Origin: Amoebophrya sp. A120
Lineage: Eukaryota; Sar; Dinophyceae; Syndiniales; Amoebophryaceae
NCBI GenBank assembly: GCA_905178155.1
Contig: CAJINV010000001.1
Coordinates: 6,729,860 to 6,793,859 of the forward strand
DNA: 64,000 bases
Reading direction: 5' to 3'
Under the pieces are notes generated by a model, which made no database searches, was not told where the DNA came from, and saw nothing but the letters and a program-made list of their open reading frames with translations. Positions 1-11,000 of this stretch are shown here, piece after piece; position 1 is the first letter of the stretch; the number at the start of each line of letters is the position of its first letter. Both the position numbers and the translations under genes were made by a program.

Positions 1-3000
1 ACGAGGCCCGCTCCTCCAGCCGGTGCAAGTTCATGGCGGTGTGCAGCTCGTGCAGTCCGTGGCTACTGGGACTTCCAATTGCGGGAGACTGCTCCATCGT
101 CGGATTTGTAGGCCTGCGGTTGCCACGCGAAGGATCTTTTGTCGTAGGACCCGGTGGTGCTGCTGTCACAAGAGGAGCTTTAGTGGTTCCCATTTCCGGG
201 CTGCCAATCGGGGGCTGCGCAGTTGTATCCGCTGTGCTTGTGGGGGAATCTGTCGTGGTCAGTTCTTCTGGTCGACGCGCCGGCCCCTGGGTCTGATGGT
301 CTCCTTGCTCGTGAACGCTTTCAGCCTCGCTTCGGATAGGAGGGGCGTTGGTCGTCGGCTGGTGCGGTTTAACAGTGTTGACGCCCACTGCATCATTCGC
401 TAGCCCAGTTGCCCTTCCAAGCTGCTCGTCCGCGACAGAGAGGCCCTGGCTTTGCAGCGCGTCTCCGGTCGATTCCCACCAGTTCGAACTGCTGCGAGTC
501 GTTGCGGCGTTCTGCGAGTTGTCGTTCCACCAGTCGCCGCTCTTCCTCGCACGAGTTCTTTGCAAAACCCGGGACAGCAGGGATTTAGACGAGGTCTTCT
601 TGTTGAGGAAAGAAGAAGAAGAAGAACTACCAGTCTCGTCGTCTGCCGCATCTTCTTCTAGCACGACTTCCTCGCCCCCAACTGGTTCCTCGGGTTCGAC
701 AGCAGCATCGTCCTCGACGCTACCCTCTGGCTCGGTCGGTGCGGGACCCTCGAGTTCTTTCAATTCGGGAGAGAATGCGAGGTCCCAGGCGATACCGGCG
801 GACCAGTACATGCATTCGGGGTCCTCGGCACAGGCCAGCTCGCAACTCCGCGGGGAGAAATTCCGTACCTTCACGCCGTACCGCGCCGCCCGCGGGTTCA
901 TCTCCTCCTTGGTGTACCGCATCCGGCCCGTGCTCTTGTGCTCCCCGCAGCGGCTGCTGGGCAGAGGGGCATCCTGCAGATCTTGGAAGTAGACCGGCTG
1001 CTTTGCCGGCGGCATGAAGTAGTTCTCCATCGTCTCGTTGCGGACACAGGTACCCACCTGGAAGTTGTCGGTAGTGGTCTGGAGGAAGGATCCTGGAGAC
1101 AGCGCCAGCGGATCTTTCTTTGCGTCGTACGGATCCGACTTTTGTTCATGATCCTGTTTATTTCCCTTGCCTTGTGCTCCTTTCGCCGGCTCGCCGCCAG
1201 CAATGGAGGCGGCCTTGTCTTCCTTGTCACCCGCCTTCTGTGCGGACATGTCTTCCGTCCGTTCGTCGTCCTCGTCGAGCTCAGTTTCCGCGCTGTGCCG
1301 ACCGGTCTCTCCGCCCCAAGTGTCCGTTACCGTTTGGGTGCTGGTGAGGGCTCGGATTCCGTCCACCGGCTGCGCAATCACGTCCGACGATGCGCTGTGC
1401 ACAGCTCCTGCGTCGCGGCATCCGTCTCCACTGTCACTCAGCACCTGCCATGAAACGGGTGCGGAAGCGTGTACGAATTTGGGACGCTGCATCCACCCCA
1501 TCAAGTTCGTCATGTCCAAACTCGGATTGTCGCTTTCCGATTTCCTTGGTGATGCCTGGTGTAATGAAGAATTGAAATTTTCTCATTCTTTCAACTCGGA
1601 CGTGCAGTAGTAATCGTCCACAGTGAACAAAGCGATTGAAAGTACTTAAATCGTAAATTGAAGAACTCGTGAACGAAGCGATAGCAATGAATCTGCAGCT
1701 GCATCTGGCACTGACTCCACCAACTACATTCAGTCATGAAAAGATGAGAAAGAAAAGTTGCATTGTACCATCTCGAGCATGCTTGCAGCGGCTCGGTCGT
1801 CGAGAAACCGTCGTTCCGGCAGCGTGAAGAGCAGTAACTCCATAACAGCCCCCAGCGCATCGGGAATGGTGCCGTATTGCATTGCGACGTTGGCAATGCC
1901 GGGTCCGTGATACTGCACCCTCGTGCGGCCCCCGCGGAGCGCCAGACTGCCAGCGCGCGACGGGATCTCTTGCCAGTGCCCGTCCCAGGGCAGCTCGTCC
2001 ATCCACGCCCGAATCGCAGCCACGTTTTGCGCTGACAGCGCTCGATCATCGTCCTCCTCGTCCTCTGCATCTTCCTTCCCCGCGTTCTTGATTTCCTCCC
2101 GCAAGCCGTGCAGCGTCAAGAAGACTTCGGAGAACCGCGGACTCAACAATTGCAAGCCGGGCAAGACGGAGCGCGTGTAGGTCGTGTACTTGACTTTCTG
2201 GATTCCGGCAGGGGTTTCGATCGTGTTTGGAAGCGGCATCCTCTCGGTTTTCTGGCAGAACCCACACCTATAAGCGATCTGCGGCCGCGGCGTCGTGGTA
2301 GCGGTGTTCTTGCGAGATTTTCCCGCATCTTCGTCGCAGCAGCCTTTCATCTGCAGAAAACTCTCCGCCTGTTCCGAGGGAAAGAGTTCCTCCAGCGTGA
2401 ACGCCGCGCAGGCCGGTTGCACGGCATGCGGATAGCTATCCACCTGTGTGCTGTTTCCGATCGCAGCGCTGTTGAGCGCGTCGCAGCGCGCAGCGCAGAA
2501 GCTGTGCGCCTCGTCGTGTGTGAAGTCGTGGCCGGCCAGATCCACCATCGAGTCCTGCGGATCGTTCAGGCCGCCCAGTACGGGCCGGCAGTGCTCCTGT
2601 TCGAGCACGGACGGCTGGTACACGAGCGGATCCGCGCCGTACCGCGCCGGCGCCCCCATGTCCACCAGCCCGACCGCGGACACGTTGTGGGCCAGCTTGG
2701 CCTCGGTCAGGTACTCGCCGGCCGGCAGCCGGTTGCCACTGCGCGTCGCGTCCAAGTCGATAATCATCTCCACTTGCTGCTCCTTGTCCTCGGTTTTGCT
2801 CGTGATCACGTAGGTCGCGTACTCGCCCCGCGCCACGTCCAGCAGCATCTTTTCCAGCACGGCGCGCACGATTGTCAAATGCCGGGCGTTCACCCCCTCC
2901 CCGAAGGACCGCTCCTCCTCGGGTACAACTAAGGCGGGATCATTTTCTTCCAACACGCCGGGACAGAAGGACTGGCTGTGCAGCGGAATGTGCACGACAT

Positions 3001-4384
3001 TCCACTCCTGCCGCACCTCCTCGAGGTACTGGATAACCTTCGGCTTCTGCGACTCCAGCAACTTGCGCAACTTTTTGTAGTCCCCTTCCTCGTGCGAGTT
3101 CGCCGCGCGAATCATGGCGAGCTGCACGGGGCAGAAGTGCGATACCGCTTCTTGGGACAGCCACACCAGGTCGGTTTCCCGCACCTGCTTCGTCTGCGCC
3201 GACAGTTGGGTCCGGCTCTGGGCCAACCGCGCCGGGTCCCGCGCGGCGCCGTCGATGGCCGCGACGTACTCGTCCAGCGTTTGCTTGCCCCGCAGGAAAT
3301 CGTCCCGGTCGCGGAGCACCTGGTCCAGGAACTCGGCGATCGCCAAGTTCTTCGCGTCCACGGCAATCAGAACCGCGTCCAGCAGGTCCTCCTTCTTGAT
3401 GGCCAGCGAGCTCATGCCGCTCACCAGCAAGGCCACCACCTCCAGATCCCCGATTTTCGCCGCGTAGGCCAGCCACAATTCCGGTTGGTCGCACACCTCC
3501 TCGACGGCGGTGGCACCACCTGCACTGGCCTGCTCGGTCATGGCTTCCAGATCCGCCTTTCCCACCACCTGTGCGAGAGTCGCTCCCGTCTCCCGCGCGG
3601 CGGGGCGCTCCCGCAGCAGGTTCAGAACGCGCTCGGGTGTTCGGGACGAGGTCGCGTCGTACCAAACACTCGGCGTCAACGCGTTCGCACCACGGTCCCG
3701 TTTTCGCCGCTCGCGGTGCCGCACCCGCTGGATCTCCGCGGCCAGCGCGAGTTTCAGGATGCCGTTCTGATTTTCGTTCTCCATGAGGTGGTCCACAAAC
3801 TCGCTGCTACTCGCCTGCTCAATCAGCTCCTCGATGGTCTGCGGGTTGTGGAACATGTCCTCGAAGTCCACACTGAGGGTCGTGGCGGGTGTTGAGGAGG
3901 ACGAGCTGTGAGGCAACACATCCCACAGAGCTCGCCCAGAATCGGCTTTTTTGGAGTTCTTGGCCTGGGCAACATCACCGGACAACTCTTTGCGTAGTTT
4001 TCGCACCTGCAGTTGCGCAAGAGAAGTACTAGATGCGGTCGAAGGCGGGAGCTCTTCTTCCAGCACTTCAAGTTGTGATCCCTCCGCTATCGGAGGTGGC
4101 ACGGTTTCGACCCTGATTTTTTGCTCCGTGCGAGGACTCGTTGTTTTTCCCGATGTTTTACGTTGACGCAGCGACTTCTTCCCTTCTCCAGAATGGTTCT
4201 CATTTTTATTCCTCCTGTCGGCGATGTAGAGGTCACCGCCATTCTCGCTAGAGGGCCCACTCAAAGCGTTTTTGCGTACTATGTCACTGCTGCCGACCAC
4301 ATTCGCCTCCGTCTGAAGAAGCCCGAAACTGCTACTGGCGATCAGGACCAGAACTGGGGCAAATGGCCAAAAATCTCTCAACAT
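1..4384 (-). CDS. Secreted ankyrin-like, cysteine-rich protein (3' partial)
   Basis: Two exons read leftward: 4384-1769 and 1555 to beyond base 1, so the C-terminus is missing. The ATG at 4384 opens a signal peptide (MLRDFWPFAPVLVLIASSSF), which implies entry into the secretory pathway. A charged low-complexity region follows. Around residues 290-360 is an ankyrin-like helical pair (LWLAYAAKIGDLEVVALLV, then a second unit). Cysteine-bearing segments follow (AHSFCAARCDALN, MKGCCDEDAGK), and exon 2 contains a PAN/apple-like stretch (SPRSCELACAEDPECMYWS). The 213-nt intron 1556-1768 begins GTACAA and ends CCAG, phase 0. The distal part is Pro/Thr/Ser-rich and runs open to the window edge. I recognise no enzyme motif. 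Extracellular adhesion or host-surface contact is possible but is only inferred from the signal peptide and cysteine modules. Confidence 0.75.
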
Positions 4385-5711
4385 CTTGATCTTTGTGGCT
4401 TAGTAAAACCTGTAAGCTCTATTTCTTTCAGACGGTCACCAGGCTCGAGCTTCTGTGAAGGTCAAGATAATGAGGAATACATTGCTGGAAACACTAAAAA
4501 ATAGAAAAGTCAAAGTTTATGCTTGGAAATTTGGGTTAGTACAGCAATGAAGAACTCCTGGAAGTTATGATTAATATCCACGACGCAATAACGAATTCAT
4601 CTTTCGTAGGTTGGTTCGTAGGGACGAGGACAATGGAAACAAAAGCCATCCAGCGATGGAATGGAAAAAGCACGAAAAGAACTGAACGTCAAAAATCACG
4701 ATGAAAAGTGAGAACGACTGGGACTGTTGGACGACTTGATAGAAAAACGAACAGAGAATCTGGAAAACGAAAACCTAGCAACGCGCGGACGAAAATTGGC
4801 AAATAGTTTAGAAGCTCATATCGAGCTTAACTTGTGTGCGTCATGCAAATCTATTTGCGAGGTCGGGGTCGGGCACAGATGAGCAACGAACATGATAAGA
4901 ATTTTCGGAACAGCGACAATGAAAGAATGAAACCTCGATTTGTTTCGGCTGCAAAACTCCTGGCAGGCCAGCACTTAATACTGTTTCTTCCTCTTGCAAC
5001 GAGAGGGACAGCTTATTCTGCGGCAACAGCAAAACAAAACTCGTGTACAGGTGCGAATCTATGCTTTTCAATGGTAATCAGTAGTTGCATTCGCCTCCGG
5101 CACATACGGTGCTTAACTTTGTCTACTCCATGACTCTTTTCCTCGAATATTTCTCCAGTTGCAACCTTCCTGCTTTCCCCATCAAAGGAGTAGAGGGATG
5201 ATTTTCTACGAAATTTTTTATGTACCTGCATGCCGATGCCATTCGGATGGAACTTGCGGAGACTTTTCAATTTTCTATGGTAGTCATGGTTCTTGTGTAG
5301 AGGCGACTTTCCGAGGTTGAGATAGTTTCACCAGACCGAGCGCGCGATCATGCTGCATCGGTTAATTTCAAAAATGCTCCACTTCTCCTCACAGTCACAA
5401 GAAAAAGAAGCGAAAAATACTATGCATAGTATAGGGGTTAACGTTGAAGTCCAAACAAAACAGGACTCAATTTCAACTTCTATTTTATCCACCAAATACG
5501 AAACATATACAAACGCCTCGATTGGAACGGAATGCGCTTCAAGCAAATCGCAGCACGGCGCAGCCGTTAACAAAGTAAGTTGCGGATAGCGCGCATTGGG
5601 AAGATCATTGCAGGCATTGCTAATTTTCGTTTTCAATTTCTGTTTATATGTGCCATCCAATTGTTCTTCGAATGAATTCTGGCCAGTTGAAAGCCACTAC
5701 ATTTGCATTGT
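4385..5711. other. Intergenic, no gene seen
   Basis: AT-richer than the flanking genes, with only short, low-complexity open frames on both strands. It lies upstream of the secreted-protein gene and downstream of the seven-TM gene. The only landmark is a perfect 16-bp palindrome at 5417-5432. Confidence 0.6.
5417..5432. repeat. Perfect 16-bp palindrome
   Basis: ATACTATGCATAGTAT reads identically on both strands. It lies in the spacer about 1 kb upstream of the secreted-protein ATG. It could be a dimeric protein-binding site or chance in AT-rich DNA. Confidence 0.4.
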
Positions 5712-6997
5712 CTAAATTTTCAAAGCAGATTTTCGGTCCTTGTCGAATATACGTGCAAATTCGTCTGGCTTGTAGCCTCGTCTTGGTGCGTCTCCTCTCA
5801 CACTGCAACCGCTACAGCAGAATGCGCACCCCCAGAAGACCAAAACGATGAAATGCATAACCGCGACAGCCAGAAAGTACAGGAAAACGTACCAGTCTGC
5901 CCACAGTACGGCTCCGAGAAAGGCCCACCCGGTGGACTGCAGCAACACGAGAAAAGTGGGTCCCAACGTCGGCCCAAACGTACGCGTGTCGCAGGATTGA
6001 CAGGTTCGGATGATAAGGAACAGCGGCGAAACCAGCACGGGCAGTAACAGAACGATCATGAAAACGCTGTTATACGCAATGTATTTTTTCGTTGTCAACA
6101 TCTTGGATAAAAGTTCGCTTGTTCGCTTCATCAAAGACGCACTGATAAAGATACCAGCTAAATCTCTGCCAACATGGAGATAGAAAGCATCAGCATGAGC
6201 ACTCTTCGATTTTCGTCACCAACACAAAAAAAAGTACTTAAACTGATACTGTACATACCCTGATGTGTTTTGCAGCTGCGTGCCGAAGAAGATCAGCTGC
6301 AAGCAGAGGAGGAAGGTGACGAGGCCGAGCTGACACTGAAACTGTGCTTTGTAGAGACTCGGGATCATGACGCGGCAGCCGTAGTAGACAATGTAGCACA
6401 AGGACAGTACAAAGCCGACGGCCATGGTAATCATTGGGGCTATGTCTGCACGTACACCGTTCTTCCATAGTAGCAGCCCGAAATACAGCGTCCAGCCCGC
6501 GCTCTGCTGCAACATCAAAGTCAGGCCGATTGGAGGGAGGTCGTTCTGTCAAAACGATGTTAGTTTGAAATGAATCTGAGCGGGGTCGTAACAACAAAAA
6601 AAAGAGGTATCTAATATATGAAAAAAAAACAAATGAATGCTGAAACTGGATCAAAAGGAAAAGCTGCAACTTTCTTGTTTGTGAATACAGGAAACAGGGT
6701 CCTTTTGAGGGTGATTTTAAAGACTACCTGTACTGATCCAGCGATCGCCCCAGTCTCCTCCTCGTCTGTTGACTCGTCATCGTCCTGGTCTTGTCGGGCC
6801 TTGCCCAGCACCCGGGCGTTCCATTCGATCAGTGTCACGGACCACTGCCGGTTGCACAAGGAGAACAGCGGGAGCAAAAAAAGCAGGATTTGCAGAAGGC
6901 AAATGAGAGCCTCTACGCCGCTCTCTTGTTGCTGCCCCCCGTCGCCGATTATGTGCTGCGTGCCCTCCTTGTTCCAAACGGAAAAACAGCTGCCCAT
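5712..6997 (-). CDS. Seven-TM membrane protein with N-terminal acylation-like motif and internal duplication
   Basis: Three exons: 6997-6728, 6545-6259 and 6165-5712 (1,011 nt, 336 residues). Junction phases agree, with donors GTAGTC and GTATGT and acceptors ACAG and GCAG. The start MGSCFS has Gly2 and Cys4, the usual arrangement for N-myristoylation plus palmitoylation. About seven hydrophobic segments follow: one in exon 1, three in exon 2, three in exon 3. The segment MLQQSAGWTLYFGLLLW in exon 2 and VLLQSTGWAFLGAVLW in exon 3 are each followed by a second TM ending in YYGC or FWGC, indicating an internal duplication. An acidic, Ser/Asp/Glu-rich loop sits between TM1 and TM2. The C-terminus is basic (DEFARIFDKDRKSALKI). 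I do not recognise the family; a channel, transporter or scaffold is possible. Confidence 0.75.
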
Positions 6998-8094
6998 CTT
7001 GACAAGGTCACGCCGCGCTTCTAAGAAGATAGAATCTACTAAAATACGGTCGCAAAAATTCTACTGCAGAAAAAACGACCCCCGCGTGGTCTTTTCTGTT
7101 GTCAAATTCTTTGAATTAGACTTCTACACGGATAAAATGTAACTTTGCCCTTCATTCTCTTCTTTCGAAAACAAAGGCTATGGTGGCAGTCGTGACAACA
7201 TCATCCTTCTTTGCGATTTGACAAGAGCAAATGCAAATTTCACGATGACCACAATACTTTAACTTTATTGGAAACCCCTGCATTTATGGAAAAAAGGCAC
7301 GACGCGGTGAATCTGAATGTTTATCGTCAGCGAGAGTAATACGATCACGATCAGGACTCAATGTGTACGGCCCTAGTGCGGTATACCACCATGTATGGAC
7401 GTACGCACACTGGCGCTTTGCCCTGCTAATAAAGGAGCCGCACAGCCAGAGCCGAATCGGCAACATGTTGAAGTAAGTTGATGTTTACCGTCAGCCTTGT
7501 TTCGTTTCTTCCGAACGGTGCTCAGGAGCATCACCTCCTCGCAACAGATATAATTGAGACCCGAGTCTGTGATCCAATGTGAGATCGAAAAGCGGCTTCA
7601 CCGTCGCAGTACCGATGTTGACCAGCTAGCAGCTGACAAAAGCCGATCACGATGTCTTATCCGAGTATAGCCAAGAGCTTTGTCTTTGCTTGAGACCGAA
7701 CGGCAATTTGTTCCTGCGAAGTAAAGTCAATACCGACTACTCAGAGGCCAGGTGTCGGCAGTTGACAGAAGTCAAAGACATCTTCTACAGGGTTGTTTTT
7801 TACACTTAAGGATCAGGCGGGTCAGGCTCCTCCCTCGCCTCGTCATCAACATTCGAAATTAAGTAAAGTAATACGAATTGGATCTATCTTGGTCACAACT
7901 TGCACAAAATGGAACACGCCCCGCGTGGGGTAAGTTGTCTTGCCAGGCTTCTTTCAGGACGCAGAGGCTTTTCTTTATTCCTAATCGTACTTTTCATTCA
8001 TACCGATTCCTGATCTGTACCTAGCGCTCAAAGCTTCAATCTATCTCAGAACTTTGGGATTAGAATTACGACTCGGAAGATCGAGTAATATCTT
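6998..8094. other. Intergenic, no gene seen
   Basis: About 1.1 kb separating the ABC transporter stop from the seven-TM gene start. Open frames are short and of poor composition, and I found no RNA gene signature. It presumably holds the 3' end of the upstream transporter unit and the 5' region of the seven-TM gene. Confidence 0.6.
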
Positions 8095-11000
8095 CTAATG
8101 CATGGCGTACCGATTCCGCCACTTGAGCAACAGTCCTGCTAGTATTCTGTACGCAACGAAGCTGGTGAACAACACCGCTATTTCAAACACGGCCGAGTTG
8201 TATAAATTATCTGGTGCGGCTTCCCGCAGGATTCCTTTCGCTTCCGCCACAACGTCCGTGACGCGCACGTCGCGTTTCAGCGAACACGCTGTGGCCTCCA
8301 ACAGGTTCAGTCCGTCGGTCTCGTCGAACGCTGTCAACGCGCGGTACATGCCTTGCAGCTGGTTTCGGTACATGCCTTTCACCGCCCAGTACACCCCCAT
8401 CAAGTACTGCAGCCCGCTGACGAACCCGGGCGCCAGCCGGTCGCTGTCGTCCGTTGCAAAACTGTCGCCCTGGCCGCTGAGCACCAGTTGAATCCCGATC
8501 ACCACACTGGCCAGACTCATGGCCTGCAGCGTGTCCGCCGTCATGCCGATGCACAGCACCATCTGGGATACGCCCTGGAAGCACAGCAGGACAGAGAGCA
8601 GAAAAAACATCCACCAATCTCCGTACAAGCCGAAGAAGAGGTACACCATCGCCGTGTGCACGGCGCACCGGAAGCAAATGAGGAAAAACTCCACGAACAG
8701 CTTGGCGATCAAGTAGCTGGGCAAGTGGTACATTTTGCTGGTGTACTCGCGCGTGAACACGTTTTGCTCGCCGGCGTACTGTGTGAATTCCGCCAGTGCG
8801 TTGATCAGCATGGGGGACACGAGAAACATGCAGGTGCAAGTTTTCAAACCCATCACGATCCTCATGTAGTTCGCCGCCAGCATGAACCCGGTGCCGCCCT
8901 CCGCGACAATACGCTCCGCGGTCTTCTCGCGGCAGGCCCAGAAAATCATGAAGGACAGCAGGTTGCTGGTGATGATGCCCTGCACCTGAAACAGCTCGCC
9001 AACCCACCCGCGTACCACTCGGGTCCGCCACTCGCGAGCGATCAAATGCCCCACCTGGGAGCCGATGTGCACGGGGAAAAGCACGGACTCTTCGGCGGTC
9101 ACCGCGTTCTGAATCGCGGCCAACCGCGCGGCCGTGTTGTTGCCTCTGTTGTTGTCCTGGCCGGCCGTAGAGATGTTCGCGTTCTTCGTCAACATTCTTC
9201 GCATTTCGTCGTCGTACCCTTGTTCTCGTGTGATTTCGACCACTTCTGCCATCCTTTCCGCGGACAGGGTTTGCGTGAGCATCAGACACGTCTCCGCAAG
9301 GTTTTCGCCATCCTTCGTCGGGAAGCCGCATGCCTGCAAATTTTCGCGCAATGTCCACCGGACCGGGTCGCTCTTCACGGCGGTCCGGGCGGCTCTCTGC
9401 GTCGTAGCCGCGTTTCCCCCAATACCAGCAAGCCCCTGAGGTGGTGGTGGGGCCTGCGCAGAAGATGCTGCACCCGCTCCTCCCGTGCCGCCGATGTGCG
9501 TTCTTGCAGCAACTGTGTTTATTGTTTCCTGGTCCTCGTCGGACGACCCTGCCGCTGCTAGTCCCACCTGCTTTTTCATGCTGCGGATTATAGCGTCAAA
9601 CATTGCCTCGCCTTCTGCCTGCGGAAGCGCCTCGCCTTCTGCCTGCGGAAATTTCCCGATCCCTTCCAGCCTCTGCTGTCGTTTGCGCTGGTGGCGCCCG
9701 CCGCGTGGCGTCGTCTGCGGTGTGCTGGTGCCCTGCGGGGACGACGTCCCCTCCGGTACGGTTGCACCACCTCCCCCTGCTGCTGCCCGGGGAGTCGTGA
9801 CAACTGGAACTGCCACGGCAGGGCCTGGCATCTTGGGCGTCTTGTGTCCGTGGAACATGAGTTCGCCCTGTTTGAAGATGAGCGTCCGGTCAAACTCCTC
9901 GAAGGTCTCGAGTGAGGGCTGGTGAATCGTGCAGACCACGATTGTGTTCAGCGACTTTGCGATGTGCTTCAACAGCTTGACAAAGAGCACGGACGTGTAC
10001 GAGTCCAGCCCGCTGGTCGGCTCGTCCAAAAGCAGAATCAGAGGCTGTGCCACGATTTCCAACGCAGCCGAAGTTCGCCGCTTCTGCCCGCCGGAGATCC
10101 CCTTCGTGTGCGCGTCGCCGATGCGCACGTCCTGGCAAATGGTCAGCCCCAATTCGTTCAGTAATTTCGTCACGCGGTCCCTCCGCTCCTCGGGGGAGAG
10201 ATGGGACGCGCGCAGGGACGCGCACAGCTCCACCGCCTCGGCGACGGTTTCCGTGGCCACGAGCTGGTCGTCCTGGAACACGTAGCCCGCGATTTTCTGC
10301 AGCACCTTGTCGTTCACCTCGTCGTTATTCAAATACACCTTCCCCGACAACCCCCTCCCGCCGCCCAAGTTCCACTCCGTCCGCCCGGAAATCGCGTTGA
10401 GCAACGTGGTTTTCCCGCACCCGCTCGGCCCGAGAATTGCGGCCACCTCCCCGGTTATGCATTGCAAAAGTGTCTGGGTCTGGAAGATTGCAACTTGTCA
10501 TGGTAAATCTGAAGCATGCAAAAATCTGTGTTGCATGAGTGCCAAAAGCGGCACACTTTTGACCCAGTTGGAAGGGAGTTTCTCATGCAGGATAGGCATG
10601 GCAAAGACCTCGCAGAGTCTGTCATGCTAAGTCTCGCATTCCAGACCTCACGCGTCATGGAAAATCTGCATGACACATCTACACTTTTGCAGACCCAGAC
10701 ACTTTTATACTTGATACCGGTTCGAAAGCAGCAACTGACGTCCTTCATCAACTTCAACCCGCCACCGCCTTCGCGGTTGTCCACCTCATACGTTACGTTT
10801 TCCAGTACCAACCAGTTCTGCCGGGGCAGATCGCTCGTGTGCGGAGCCTCCAGCGTGATGCAGCAGCAGCAGCATATCAGAAAGATCGTGATTAGAAGGA
10901 TAAAACCGCCAACCGAGGAGAGCAGCAGCATCGGCACGGGGAGGTTGAGGGTGGCGCCCGTGACGTTCGTGTTGTTGGAGATCATGGCCGCTGTGCAGGC

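Noticed and set aside
348-992. Plus-strand open frame opposite the secreted-protein gene
   Set aside because: It is the complement of a frame that stays open from 1555 to the left edge with sensible composition and a valid splice junction. The plus translation is Ser/Arg low complexity without domains.
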